A DNA stretch of 64,000 nt from Halorutilus salinus (GCF_026242195.1 NZ_RKLV01000006.1:100160-164159), one strand, 5' to 3'. Positions 1 to 8,455 are shown, numbered from the stretch's first letter. The notes: generated by a model from the sequence alone, not told the origin. Made by a program: numbers and translations.

Positions 1-169
1 ATCTGAATCCATAGCAGTCAAACCGTAGACGGATACGGCGCAGTAACGCCGAGTAACATCTCGTGTTATACCATAGCTGGTGGGGTAGTAAGCCGGTCGG
101 ATAGGTACAACTGGACTCGGGTTAGCCGAGTATCCCTGTACACTGCACCCTGTCCTATCATATCTGAAA

Positions 170-475
170 ATGGCGAGACAGGGGTTAAGTCGTTCCGCTG
201 ACAACAAATTAACGATGATGGATAGGATGTTGTACCGGGTGCGACGCGCATGGGATATAGATGACAAAGATAGCCGGCGTGGGGTCAACGCTGTTGTGTT
301 TTCATTCTCCGTTACCGTACTACTCAGAGGTTTCGATGCGGATCCCACGTTCGCCGCCGTGATGGCAGTAGCCATTGGCTTGTACGCACGTTTCATCTTA
401 GGGGTACTGTTCGAAGAGTACGCGGAGGGCGGTAACACGTTGGATTCGCTCTATTCAGGGGTTCTCCACGAGTAA
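170..475 (+). CDS. Small two-segment membrane protein, unrecognised
   Basis: I do not recognise this 101-residue protein. It has a basic and polar N-terminus (about residues 1-40) and two hydrophobic stretches, about residues 41-57 and 61-82, split by a short acidic turn (RGFDADPT). The tail is acidic (EEYAEGG). This suggests a small membrane protein with two helices. The ATG at 170 follows an AT-rich stretch (ctatcatatctgaaa), but starts at the paired ATGs at 215 and 218 are equally possible. A recognisable decayed relative lies on the same strand at 2093-2311, which supports this being a real gene family. It sits alone in a sparsely coding region next to a candidate structured RNA and a PrsW-type protease. 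Function unknown. Confidence 0.55.
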   Translation: MARQGLSRSADNKLTMMDRMLYRVRRAWDIDDKDSRRGVNAVVFSFSVTVLLRGFDADPTFAAVMAVAIGLYARFILGVLFEEYAEGGNTLDSLYSGVLHE

Positions 476-603
476 AACGACTGAGAAGCCTTCGGTCGCG
501 CCTACCACAACAGACGGTACGGTAAGATGCGATGGTGTTATCTGAACTGATACATATAGATACAGTCCGATACTGATAACTATGCGAACCATGGTACATG
601 GAG

Positions 604-610
604 TAATATA
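604..610 (+). promoter_or_regulatory. TATA-like box before the candidate RNA
   Basis: TAATATA lies in an AT-rich island about 25 bases before position 630, the usual archaeal spacing to a transcription start. It has no good coding target on the plus strand, because the next gene downstream is on the minus strand. Confidence 0.35.
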
Positions 611-625
611 AGAAGAAGGTATGGT

Positions 626-782
626 GTAAGGATAGCTGTCGGTTACGCGGTGACCGACGTGAAGATCCTTACCCGCTGATGTAGGTCGTCGGAACTCCCG
701 GCTTGTGTCTCAACGGCTGGTCTCAGACTGAATAGCGTACGACATCAAAACCCGGTGCGCCTGAGACCTGTCGAACCGGGGT
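626..782 (+). ncRNA. Candidate structured RNA with an H-type pseudoknot
   Basis: The stretch from 476 to 825 has no gene but holds nested complementary segments. GTAAGGAT (626-633) pairs with ATCCTTAC (665-672) and encloses GTCGGT (638-643) pairing with ACCGAC (653-658). A five-pair hairpin spans 688-702. GGTCTCAG (719-726) pairs with CTGAGACC (761-768). Within that loop CCCGGT (751-756) can pair with ACCGGG (775-780) outside it, which gives a pseudoknot. A TATA-like box, TAATATA at 604-610, would place a plus-strand start near 630. No known archaeal RNA family was recognised. Strand and ends are inferred from the TATA box. The complementarity is seen directly; that it is transcribed is inference. 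Confidence 0.4.
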
Positions 783-825
783 AAGAGATACGAAACGGAA
801 CTAGCCGACACCTGAGGAGCTGTAG

Positions 826-1554
826 TCATCCCGAACCGACAAACCCCTTGAGGCTGTACTCTCCAACCCTCTGTACACTCATCCACAGGAGACCGATGAA
901 CATGACAAGAACAGTGCCTTTTTGAGCCACCGACGCTACCCCGGAGACGGACGCTGTCAGGTTGTATGCCATATGAACAGATACTGCGACCGAAATCCCC
1001 TTTACGGCGTCAATGGCTCTTAGGCGGCGTTTAGCCATACCGATGTGGTACCCTGCGACCGTAGAAAGAAGCACATGGAAAGAAGCCACCACGGATCTTT
1101 CCAGTACCGTCTGGACTAAACCTCCACCAAGGATTCCGTCCGACAGTATGTACATGGCGTTTTCGCCAAAGGAGAAACCAAGCCCTACAAAGGCACCTGC
1201 GACGGCATACCCTATCGGTGACAGACGGTAACCGGAGCCTATGAAGTAAGCCACGGAGGATTTTACAATCTCCTCCACCGGAACCGCAAGGATGTGTATG
1301 TACACAGCGGAGGTGAGTGTCATGCCCGCCAAACCGGCTCCTCCTATATCTGATGTTAAATAAAAGGTCGGCACTACCGCACCAAACCCGGCTATGCTGG
1401 CGAGTACAACAGCACCACCGGGTAGGTTCTTTCCTGTCTCCCTTTTGGCTGTCGTTCGTAGGTACTCTATCGTGAACACCGCAGGCGATACAGAGACCAT
1501 TGAGAGAACACTAACGATACCTACGGCTAAGGCACCCACGGTAACTATGCTCAT
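826..1554 (-). CDS. PrsW-family intramembrane protease
   Basis: A 242-residue polytopic membrane protein with about seven or eight hydrophobic segments. It carries the motifs of the PrsW family: a glutamate pair in PVEEIVK near residue 94, FSFGENAMY near residue 130, a helix with FHVLLSTVAGYHIG near residue 160, and a late VHMAYN near residue 194. Bacterial PrsW members cleave membrane-anchored anti-sigma factors. In archaea the substrate is unknown. The ATG at 1554 has a TATA-like box about 30 to 40 bases upstream. No anti-sigma-like partner is visible. The nearby small membrane protein at 170 could be a substrate, but that is only a guess from position. Confidence 0.8.
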   Translation of the reverse strand: MSIVTVGALAVGIVSVLSMVSVSPAVFTIEYLRTTAKRETGKNLPGGAVVLASIAGFGAVVPTFYLTSDIGGAGLAGMTLTSAVYIHILAVPVEEIVKSSVAYFIGSGYRLSPIGYAVAGAFVGLGFSFGENAMYILSDGILGGGLVQTVLERSVVASFHVLLSTVAGYHIGMAKRRLRAIDAVKGISVAVSVHMAYNLTASVSGVASVAQKGTVLVMFIGLLWMSVQRVGEYSLKGFVGSG

Positions 1555-1582
1555 TTACCCCACCCCATCGTAGCTCGAATCG

Positions 1583-1592
1583 CCTTAATATC
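1583..1592 (-). promoter_or_regulatory. TATA-like box of the PrsW gene
   Basis: Read on the minus strand this is GATATTAAGG, 29 to 38 bases before the ATG at 1554. That gives a short leader of up to about ten bases. Confidence 0.45.
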
Positions 1593-2092
1593 ATATTTGA
1601 CTGCTGAGTATGTGGCGAAAGAGTGCCACAGTATAGGGTGTATAACCGACTTCATTACCAATTCTTTCTACGTAGCTAGAACACATTAGTCCAGCCCCGT
1701 AGTTATCATAGATGATACTACTATCATACGATCTCTTGTCTTCTCGACCATATCTACGCCCAACTGTCACTAGCCCCATTCCGGAGAAGGTCTGTAGCTC
1801 GGAAGAAAGACCACTCCATCTTAGACGTATAGGCGTAGGTGGAAAAGGATAGGAACAAGACGGTGTAAGGAAGATTCTCTAATTCCCGTGACTTCGTAAA
1901 AACCAAGCGCTTGTACGGGTGATCCTTCGGCGGGCTATCGGTTCGCACTCTTCAACTGCCCATCGCAGACCCACCTCCTCTTCTGTTTGAACCCCCCTCA
2001 AAGATGTCCACCGTCCGGTACTGAACGACGTCTGGCTTGGTTACGGGTTCGTAATTATCTGCCTTTTTGATGGATCTAATATATATCCTATT
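1593..2092. other. Non-coding stretch, no supported gene
   Basis: About 500 bases of AT-richer DNA. Two short overlapping minus-strand reading frames (1591-1779 and 1754-1948) have no recognisable sequence, no clear promoter and unusual composition, so I do not call them. A small hairpin, GTGGC...GCCAC, lies near 1615-1632. Nothing else stands out. Confidence 0.5.
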
Positions 2093-2311
2093 CGACAACC
2101 GCGAAACCGAACGGGTAGACGACGCGGCGTAAACGCCCTCATCTTTACTCTCGCGGTAACCGTCTTGCTCCGTGGATTTGAGGCGAACCCCGTCTTTGCG
2201 GTCATCATGGCGGTTGCGCTCGGTCTGTAGGCAGGTCTGGTGCTGGGACTCGTAGCCGGTGAGTACACCGACGACCGTGGTACAGCCACAGGTTCCCGTT
2301 CGACACCGTAG
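2093..2311 (+). pseudogene. Decayed paralogue of the small membrane protein at 170
   Basis: Read in the frame of position 2129, this stretch encodes RRGVNALIFTLAVTVLLRGF and then EANPVFAVIMAVALGL. This aligns closely with residues 37-73 of the 101-residue protein at 170 (RRGVNAVVFSFSVTVLLRGF, then DADPTFAAVMAVAIGL). A TAG at 2228-2230 replaces the tyrosine that follows. After it the reading resumes as AGLVLGLVAGEY, matching the second helix of the intact copy. No start codon is visible in frame upstream of the conserved part, and the frame closes with a second stop at 2309-2311. Conservation up to and past the stop points to a recently inactivated duplicate. A read-through TAG is possible but unlikely. 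Confidence 0.7.
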
Positions 2312-2345
2312 GCGGGAGCGCAGGCTACGGCATAAGAAGAGTACG

Positions 2346-2368
2346 GCTCAGTGAAATATTCACTGAGC
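2346..2368. repeat. Perfect inverted repeat, 10-bp arms
   Basis: GCTCAGTGAA and TTCACTGAGC are separated by ATA. No T-run follows on either strand, so it does not look like a terminator. A second short palindrome, CCCGATCGGG, lies at 2381-2390. The stretch 2312-2566 holds no supported gene. A binding site or a hairpin within a transcript are both possible. Confidence 0.5.
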
Positions 2369-2566
2369 GCGTGTAGTCTGCCCGATCGGGGTACGCTGTT
2401 ATATCCCCCGGTGTCCGGTTCGGGTTCCGTTCCACAGAGGTGACCGCTTAGATTAACTGAACGGCTTTCCCTTTCTCCCCCGGTGTAAATCTAACCCAAA
2501 GAGATTTAAACAAAATTCGTTGTTTTCGGTAAGCTCGGTGAAACGCCGAGGTATGATACGGAGATC

Positions 2567-3502
2567 TCAGTCTCTCATCCTTTCCAACTGCTCGTCGGTG
2601 ACACGTCGACCGCTCCGTTTGAACCCCTCGAAGACCTCCTCCGCCCATTCCTGTACGGCGTCCGACTCGGATATGAGTTCGTACTCGTGCGCGCCCTTGT
2701 CGGGTTCGAAGTAGCCCCAAGCGACGCCGTGTTCGACCACGGTGAAGCCGAACGGGTAGACGTCGCACTCGAAGACCTCCATGCTGTCCGTTTCGAGTAT
2801 CTCCCTCCAGCCCTCGGTGTGGTTCTCGACGAGGCTGTCCAGAACATCTTCGGTGAGGACAAGCTCCGAATCCTTGTCCTGCTCAACGACGTACCTGTGG
2901 TACTGGTCGACGAAGAGTTCGCTCGATACCCAGGAGACGCCGCGTACGAAGTCGCCCTCGCCAACGAAGCTATCGAACTCGGAGAAAACGCCGTACAGGT
3001 TGGTGGGTGTAGCGCCGTAGACCTCGGCGTCGGTGAGTCCGCGCAGAACCTCCCTGCTCATCTCGACATCGGACTTGGTTACGACCTCCAAGAACGGGTC
3101 GATCTCCGACGACACGCCGTCGACGAGCGCGAAGGTGCCGAACAGCGACGAAACCTCGTCGTAGACGAGTCTGCCTTTGGGCGTTAACGCGTACCTCGAC
3201 TCCGCGGCTTCGGTTTCGGAGATATCGCTTACCCAGCCTCTTCCCACGACCGTTTCTTCGGCTCCTCCGCTCTCGTCGAACTGACGGTAGAGCGTCGGCT
3301 TCGAAACCTCCAAGTCCCATTCGCCGTTGCCGTCCACGAAGATATCGCGTAGCTCCCTCTTGCTCAACGAGCCGTTGGCTTGAAGCTCCGCGAGAACCGC
3401 GAGACGTATCGGTGTCTGTGGGCCACCGAGATGTGAGAGGGCGTCGTACCCCTCCTCTAAGACCTCGTGTACACCGAGGTGGGGCGCGGACTCCTCGGAC
3501 AT
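2567..3502 (-). CDS. Winged-helix regulator with FilR1-type C-terminal domain
   Basis: This 311-residue protein has an N-terminal winged-helix DNA-binding part, about residues 25-120 (TPIRLAVLAELQANGSLSKR, a predicted recognition helix around KPTLYRQFDESGGAEE, and a wing ending in YALTPKGRLVYDE). The C-terminal part of about 190 residues resembles the FilR1/DUF1724 sensor domain of many haloarchaeal one-component regulators. It probably binds DNA in the cytosol and responds to an unknown ligand. The start at 3502 has a GGGGTGA-like ribosome binding site and lies 3 bases behind the stop of a predicted 41-residue ORF. No nearby target operon is obvious. The regulatory role is confident; the ligand is unknown. 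Confidence 0.75.
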   Translation of the reverse strand: MSEESAPHLGVHEVLEEGYDALSHLGGPQTPIRLAVLAELQANGSLSKRELRDIFVDGNGEWDLEVSKPTLYRQFDESGGAEETVVGRGWVSDISETEAAESRYALTPKGRLVYDEVSSLFGTFALVDGVSSEIDPFLEVVTKSDVEMSREVLRGLTDAEVYGATPTNLYGVFSEFDSFVGEGDFVRGVSWVSSELFVDQYHRYVVEQDKDSELVLTEDVLDSLVENHTEGWREILETDSMEVFECDVYPFGFTVVEHGVAWGYFEPDKGAHEYELISESDAVQEWAEEVFEGFKRSGRRVTDEQLERMRD

Positions 3503-3505
3503 TCT

Positions 3506-3631
3506 TTACTCTTCACCCCCCTCCCTCAGGAAGTCGCACCGTGCGACCGCGGCTTCCGGTGCGTCGTACGTGGTGTAGATGGTCGTTGTCGCTGTGTTGT
3601 TCGTCACCGTTTCATCATTCCTACGTGTCAC
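3506..3631 (-). CDS. Leaderless 41-residue ORF upstream of the regulator
   Basis: A GTG at 3631 lies 20 to 25 bases after a minus-strand TATA box (3649-3658), so a leaderless transcript would begin at this codon. The ORF is threonine-rich in the middle (TNNTATTTIYTTYDAPEAA), contains one cysteine, and ends in FLREGGEE. Its stop is three bases before the ATG of the winged-helix regulator, and the end of the ORF contains the regulator's ribosome binding site, so the two would be translationally coupled. I do not recognise the peptide. It could be a short regulatory protein or simply a coding leader. The call rests on layout alone. Confidence 0.4.
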   Translation of the reverse strand: MTRRNDETVTNNTATTTIYTTYDAPEAAVARCDFLREGGEE

Positions 3632-3648
3632 ATAACCGGCGGAGCCGG

Positions 3649-3658
3649 CTATATAACC
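3649..3658 (-). promoter_or_regulatory. TATA box for the mini-ORF/regulator transcript
   Basis: Minus-strand reading GGTTATATAG. It is the strongest TATA match in the 3503-3760 divergent region and is spaced for a start at the GTG of 3631. Confidence 0.5.
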
Positions 3659-3760
3659 ACCGACATGCTCTTGATCGGAGGATTCGGAAAGGTGACGGTG
3701 AAGTCGGTCGGCGATATTCCCTAACCTTATTACTGCGACGGCGTAAGCTTGAGTCACGGA

Positions 3761-4864
3761 ATGGGTCTCGAAGACGAGATACGGGAGATAGAGGAGGAGA
3801 TAGCCGAGACTCCGTACAACAAGGCGACGGAGGAGCATATCGGACGCCTCAAGGCTAAGCTCTCGAAGATGAAGGACGAACTCGCCGAGAAGGAGTCGGG
3901 GGGCGGCGGGGGCGGCGGGTACGACGTGCCCAAACACGGCGACGCGACGGTGGCGCTCGTCGGCTTTCCGAGCGTCGGCAAGTCGACGCTGTTAAACGCG
4001 CTCACCAACGCCGAAAGCGAGGTAGCGTCGTACGAGTTCACCACGCTTGAGGTCGTCCCCGGCATGCTGAAGCACCGGAAGGTCGACATACAGCTTCTCG
4101 ACGTTCCGGGTCTTATCGAGGGTGCGAGCGGCGGACGCGGACGCGGTCGGGAGGTGATGAGCGTCCTACGTTCCGCCGACCTTCTTCTTTTCCTCGTCGA
4201 TGTCTTCGAGCCCGAAGGATACGCGAAGCTACGGGGTGAACTCCACAGCAACGGTATACGTATGGACAGTTCACCGCCCGACGTGCGTATACGGAAACGC
4301 GACCGCGGCGGCATCGACGTACGTACCACCGACGATGTCTCGCTTAGCGACGGTATGGTGGAGAACACGTTACGCGAACACGGTATCGTAAACGCCGTCG
4401 CCGTCGTGCGCGAGGACGTGACGGTCGAACAGCTCAGCGACGCGATACTCGACAACCGTGTCTACATCGACTCCATGGTGGCGGTTAACAAGGTCGACCT
4501 CGCCGACGGGTCGGTACTCGAAAGAACGCGCGAGACGCTCGCCGAGGAAGGTGTCGACTCCGCCGTCGGCGTGAGCGCAGAGGAGGAACTCGGTCTTTCG
4601 ACGCTAAAGAACCGTATCTTCGACGAACTCGACCTCGTACGCGTCTACCTGCGTCCACAGGGCGGCGAACCCGACTACGAGGAGCCGGTTGTCCTACGTG
4701 AGGGGGCTACGGTCGGCGACGTGACGGAGAAGATACACCGCGATATCGGGGGTAGCTTCCGTTACGCAAAGCTCTGGGGCGACAGCGCCAAGCACGACGG
4801 ACAGCAGGTTGGCGAGGATCACGAGTTCGCCGACGAGGATGTCGTGACCGTCCTAACGACCTAG
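3761..4864 (+). CDS. DRG-family GTPase with TGS domain
   Basis: A 367-residue GTP-binding protein of the DRG/Obg group, thought to act with translating ribosomes. It has an N-terminal helical region (residues 1-47), a glycine run, then the G domain with the P-loop GFPSVGKST (68-76), DVPG (114-117) and NKVD (243-246). A C-terminal TGS domain runs from about 295 (YLRPQGGEPDYEEPV). The ATG at 3761 is preferred over an upstream TTG at 3749, because family members begin MGLE and an AT-rich box (ccttattac) lies about 30 bases before it. Its stop shares the bases CTAG with the stop of the converging pilus gene on the other strand. Confidence 0.92.
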   Translation: MGLEDEIREIEEEIAETPYNKATEEHIGRLKAKLSKMKDELAEKESGGGGGGGYDVPKHGDATVALVGFPSVGKSTLLNALTNAESEVASYEFTTLEVVPGMLKHRKVDIQLLDVPGLIEGASGGRGRGREVMSVLRSADLLLFLVDVFEPEGYAKLRGELHSNGIRMDSSPPDVRIRKRDRGGIDVRTTDDVSLSDGMVENTLREHGIVNAVAVVREDVTVEQLSDAILDNRVYIDSMVAVNKVDLADGSVLERTRETLAEEGVDSAVGVSAEEELGLSTLKNRIFDELDLVRVYLRPQGGEPDYEEPVVLREGATVGDVTEKIHRDIGGSFRYAKLWGDSAKHDGQQVGEDHEFADEDVVTVLTT

Positions 4865-6786
4865 ACGAGGAGAAGGAAGTAGTTGAAAGTCAGGTACGCG
4901 ACGGCGACCATTATGAACGCGTGTTTGGCACCCGTCGAGACGCGTCCGCTCGTCATCTTCCCTGCGATCAGACCGCCGAGAACCGCCTGAACAACGGTGG
5001 CGTGGTAGAACAGCGTCCGGTAAGCCTCAGGGTCGAAACCTCCCTGTAGCTGTGGTATGCCTGATGCTTCCTCGCCCGTCGGCACGGCGGGTATGAAGAC
5101 GGTGCTCAGGACGGCGATTATGACGATGAAGACGAAGAAAGAGATGTAGATAACGACGGTGTACAGCGACATCTGTTCGCGTCTGTGCCTCGTGAGACGG
5201 TCACGTAGCTTGGCATCGCGTTCCGCTATACGGAGAACCTTACCGAGGCGTCCGCTCGCCTCCGACGTGTTGTCGAGTAGAACCGTCGTACGTGTAACCG
5301 CGGGCGAACCCGCGCGTCTCTCGAAACGTCTGAGCGCCTCCGATGCGGTCGAGTTCAGCTTTATGTCGCGCGCCATCCTGTCGACGTGTTGGTTGAGAAC
5401 CCCGACATCGACCTCGCGCAGTGAGACGAGCGACTGCAGAAACGGAACCCCGGCTTGGTTTATGCTCGAAAGACGACCGAGGAGTTCGGGGAGACGTGCC
5501 TCGACGTTACGCAGGTACTCGGCTCGCGTCTGGTACAGGACGGCGTAGACGAACAGCGACACCATAGACGCCTCCACCAACGTGTCGTCGACCGCCGTCA
5601 GGACGGCTTCCGTCGTCTCCGTGAAGGCGAAGCCGAACGCCGGCTCCTGTTCGAAAGCCGGAACCGTTCCTCCGAGGTAGAAGAAGACTGCTACCTTGGC
5701 GACGAGGTAGGTGATACCAAGACCGACGGCGAGACGGAGCGAGACAGCCGGGTTCTTTCTAAGCGTCCTCATCGGGCGCGACAGGTACTCGACGAGCCTT
5801 TCGCGTCTCTCATACCTGTCGAGAGCCTTGTTTCCTTCTTCCGCCCCTTCTACGGGGACGTCGGTTCCGGGAACGTCGACTATAGACGGAGCCTCCTCTT
5901 CCTTCTCGCTCTCGTCGGGCTTCGAAGGTGGTTCGAAAAGAACGTCGAGGAGTATGACGAACCCGAAGCCTGACACCGGCATAACGACGTATATGAAGAC
6001 ACGGAGGGTTACGAGCGTCGCCGCGCCTACGAAGCCGACGACGACGAGTATGGTGATAACGAAGAGGGGGGCGGCGACGAAGACGACGACGTAGAACTCG
6101 GCGAGAACCTCAAGACGTTCGAGGACGTTCTCCTGTCTATCCTCGGCGTCGTCGTGGAAATCCTGCGCCTTCTCGCCCAGAAAGCCGCTAACGTCCTCCT
6201 TACGTATAACGACGCTGACGAAGCTTTTGAGGAACTCCGACATGTCTTCGCTCGGCGTCTCCTCGGCGAGTCGACGTAACGCAGTTACGACATCGCCGCC
6301 GAAACGATCCACGTCGCGTGCCGCGACACCGAACTCCTCCGCCGCCTCACCGAAGACATCGGGATGTGACGAAACCGTGTCGAGCACCTCGTCGAGTGGG
6401 ACGCCGCCACGGACGAGAGCGAAGCTGAAGCTCGTAACGCCCGGAAGCGTTGCGTCGATACGTTCGGCGCGTACGTCGGCGACGTAACGCGGGTAGTAGA
6501 CACGGACAGCGTGTACGGTGTAGCCGAAGCCGAGGCTTGCGACCGGGGGCGCTACCCAAGCCTCGCGCACCAGACGGTCGGAGAAGACGGCGACGAAAGC
6601 CGTCGATACGGCGAGAACGGTGAGAGCGACGATGAGGGAGTACAGGTAGGTATGTGCCATGTAACCCCGATAAGTGACACCTATACGTGCGCTTCTGAGG
6701 TAGCCGTCGAGCCTGTCGTAGTAACGCGGTTCGAGACGGTCGGCGACGTCGCCCAAGAAGACGTACAGCGAACCGCGTACGGACAC
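4861..6786 (-). CDS. Type IV pilus/secretion TadC-like membrane assembly protein
   Basis: A 641-residue membrane platform protein of the T2SSF/TadC/PilC/ArlJ type. It is made of two similar halves, each a cytosolic helical bundle next to transmembrane helices. Hydrophobic segments lie near residues 48-70, 75-95, 230-285, 350-380, 400-425 and 555-640, and the halves are joined by an acidic linker near 285-310 (SEKEEEAPS). It follows the secretion ATPase directly: the ATPase stop and this start adjoin at 6786/6787. This is the classic archaeal adhesion-pilus pair. No pilin is next to it, but a broken pilin gene lies at 52156. Confidence 0.9.
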   Translation of the reverse strand: MSVRGSLYVFLGDVADRLEPRYYDRLDGYLRSARIGVTYRGYMAHTYLYSLIVALTVLAVSTAFVAVFSDRLVREAWVAPPVASLGFGYTVHAVRVYYPRYVADVRAERIDATLPGVTSFSFALVRGGVPLDEVLDTVSSHPDVFGEAAEEFGVAARDVDRFGGDVVTALRRLAEETPSEDMSEFLKSFVSVVIRKEDVSGFLGEKAQDFHDDAEDRQENVLERLEVLAEFYVVVFVAAPLFVITILVVVGFVGAATLVTLRVFIYVVMPVSGFGFVILLDVLFEPPSKPDESEKEEEAPSIVDVPGTDVPVEGAEEGNKALDRYERRERLVEYLSRPMRTLRKNPAVSLRLAVGLGITYLVAKVAVFFYLGGTVPAFEQEPAFGFAFTETTEAVLTAVDDTLVEASMVSLFVYAVLYQTRAEYLRNVEARLPELLGRLSSINQAGVPFLQSLVSLREVDVGVLNQHVDRMARDIKLNSTASEALRRFERRAGSPAVTRTTVLLDNTSEASGRLGKVLRIAERDAKLRDRLTRHRREQMSLYTVVIYISFFVFIVIIAVLSTVFIPAVPTGEEASGIPQLQGGFDPEAYRTLFYHATVVQAVLGGLIAGKMTSGRVSTGAKHAFIMVAVAYLTFNYFLLLV

Positions 6787-8397
6787 TTAGCCTTCCTCCG
6801 GTTCGTCGAGAAGCTCTTCGACCTTCTCACCGCCGACTTCCTCTATCTCGTCGTGGGGGTTTGCGTAGTAGTCACGGATACGGCGCGTGAACTCCCTGTA
6901 GTCGTCGACCTCGTCGTCCACCATCCTACGCAGAAACTTACGCCGGTTGTCGAGTTCGACGAGTATCTGGTTCCGTGACACGCCCATCGTGTCGCTTATC
7001 TCGTCGACCACGACGCTGTCGCCTCTTCTCCGTGCCTCGTCGGTCGCGGCGTCCCAGTCGAAAAGACGGTTTGAGTTTATATCGCCCGTCCGTGAGTCTA
7101 TACCCGCGATCTCGGTGAGTTCGCGCGTCCGACGTATACGTTCGTCGCCGCCCTCCTTACGTGTCAGAAGCTGGACGGAGACGATGTCGAGCGCCTTCAT
7201 CATCGACCGCGGCACGTTTATCGGCGGGTTTTCGAGCCTGTTTATGACCGTCTGGACGGAGTCGGCGTGCATCGTCGAGTACGTCGTGTGACCAGTGTTC
7301 ATCGCCTGAAACAGGGTCATTGCCTCCTCGCCACGCACCTCGCCCACTATTATGTACTCCGGACGGTGGCGGAGCGCCGAACGCAGAAGCGTGTACATCC
7401 CTATACGCGACCCCTCGTCTATCCCTTCGCGCGTCACCGTCCCGACCCAGTTCTCGTGGCTAAGCTGTATCTCGGGCGTGTCCTCTATGGAGACGACCTT
7501 CGAACGCGGGGGTATGAACATGGAGACGGCGTTCATGCTCGTCGTCTTTCCCGACGCAGTACCGCCTGCAAAGATGAGCGACTTACCTTGCTGTATTGCG
7601 AACCAGAGGTACGCCATCTCCTCGACGCTGAAGGTTCCGTTACGGATCAGATCGACAGGCGTGAACGGATCCTCGGAGAACTTACGTACCGTGAACGTCG
7701 AGCCTCCGCGTGTCACCTCGCGTCCCAAAGTGAGTTCGGCGCGCGAACCACCCGACAGCGTCGTGGAGACGATAGGGCTTTCGACGCTGATATGCTGACC
7801 CGAATGCTGTGCGAGACGTGTGACGAACGAGTCGAGTTCCTCCTCCTGAAACGAGATATTCGTCCGTATATCCTGATAACTCTGGTGGTAGAGGTAGACG
7901 GGAACGTCGTAGCCGTCGCACGATATGTCCTCTATACGTTCGTCGTTCATCAGCGGGTCAATCTTTCCGAAGCCCGTGTACGACCGGCGGAGGTAGTAGA
8001 GTATACGGTAGAAGGACGCGGGCGTTAGGGCGACGCCGTACTCGCGGATTAGACGCAGTGCCCCCTGCTCTACGGCGTCGTCCGTGTCGCCCTCTCCGAG
8101 TTCGCGCTCGACGAGTACGTTACGTAGGTCGCCGAAGAGACGTTCCAAAAGACGTTTCTCGAAGCTACCGAGGCGGGGTTCGTGGACGTGGTAGACGTGC
8201 TCCATCTTCTCGTCGTCGTACAGAACCGAGACGGTGGCGTACGGCTCGTTTACGCCGTAGCTCTCGACGAGCTCGTAGCCGTCGGGTATCTGTACATCGA
8301 GTATCTCCTCGGTTCGGGGTTCGTAGCCTTCGACATCGACGCCGCCTTCCTCGAAAGCCGACAGAAACAGGCTCTTAGCCGAAGACAGGGCGCGCAT
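6787..8397 (-). CDS. Type II/IV secretion ATPase of the PilB/TadA/VirB11 group
   Basis: A hexameric ATPase expected to power pilin assembly together with the TadC-like protein downstream. About 536 residues from the ATG at 8397. The Walker A motif GGTASGKTT is near residues 278-286, an acidic box follows (VSIEDTPEIQLSH), Walker B is IIVGEVRGEEA near 350, and a histidine box (GHTTYSTMHADS) follows. The frame stays open upstream to 8535, but that would overlap the end of rfcL. The chosen ATG is preceded by an A-rich region (gcaaaaaagataag) that could hold the promoter. Confidence 0.9.
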   Translation of the reverse strand: MRALSSAKSLFLSAFEEGGVDVEGYEPRTEEILDVQIPDGYELVESYGVNEPYATVSVLYDDEKMEHVYHVHEPRLGSFEKRLLERLFGDLRNVLVERELGEGDTDDAVEQGALRLIREYGVALTPASFYRILYYLRRSYTGFGKIDPLMNDERIEDISCDGYDVPVYLYHQSYQDIRTNISFQEEELDSFVTRLAQHSGQHISVESPIVSTTLSGGSRAELTLGREVTRGGSTFTVRKFSEDPFTPVDLIRNGTFSVEEMAYLWFAIQQGKSLIFAGGTASGKTTSMNAVSMFIPPRSKVVSIEDTPEIQLSHENWVGTVTREGIDEGSRIGMYTLLRSALRHRPEYIIVGEVRGEEAMTLFQAMNTGHTTYSTMHADSVQTVINRLENPPINVPRSMMKALDIVSVQLLTRKEGGDERIRRTRELTEIAGIDSRTGDINSNRLFDWDAATDEARRRGDSVVVDEISDTMGVSRNQILVELDNRRKFLRRMVDDEVDDYREFTRRIRDYYANPHDEIEEVGGEKVEELLDEPEEG

Positions 8398-8455
8398 TCT
8401 TGTCTTTACGTCTGCGTCCCACCCACTTATCTTTTTTGCGCCGTCTACGCCCACC

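Noticed and set aside
1591..1948. Two short minus-strand frames in the 1.6-1.9 kb gap
   Set aside because: No recognisable sequence, no clear promoter and no ribosome binding site; they overlap each other in different frames.
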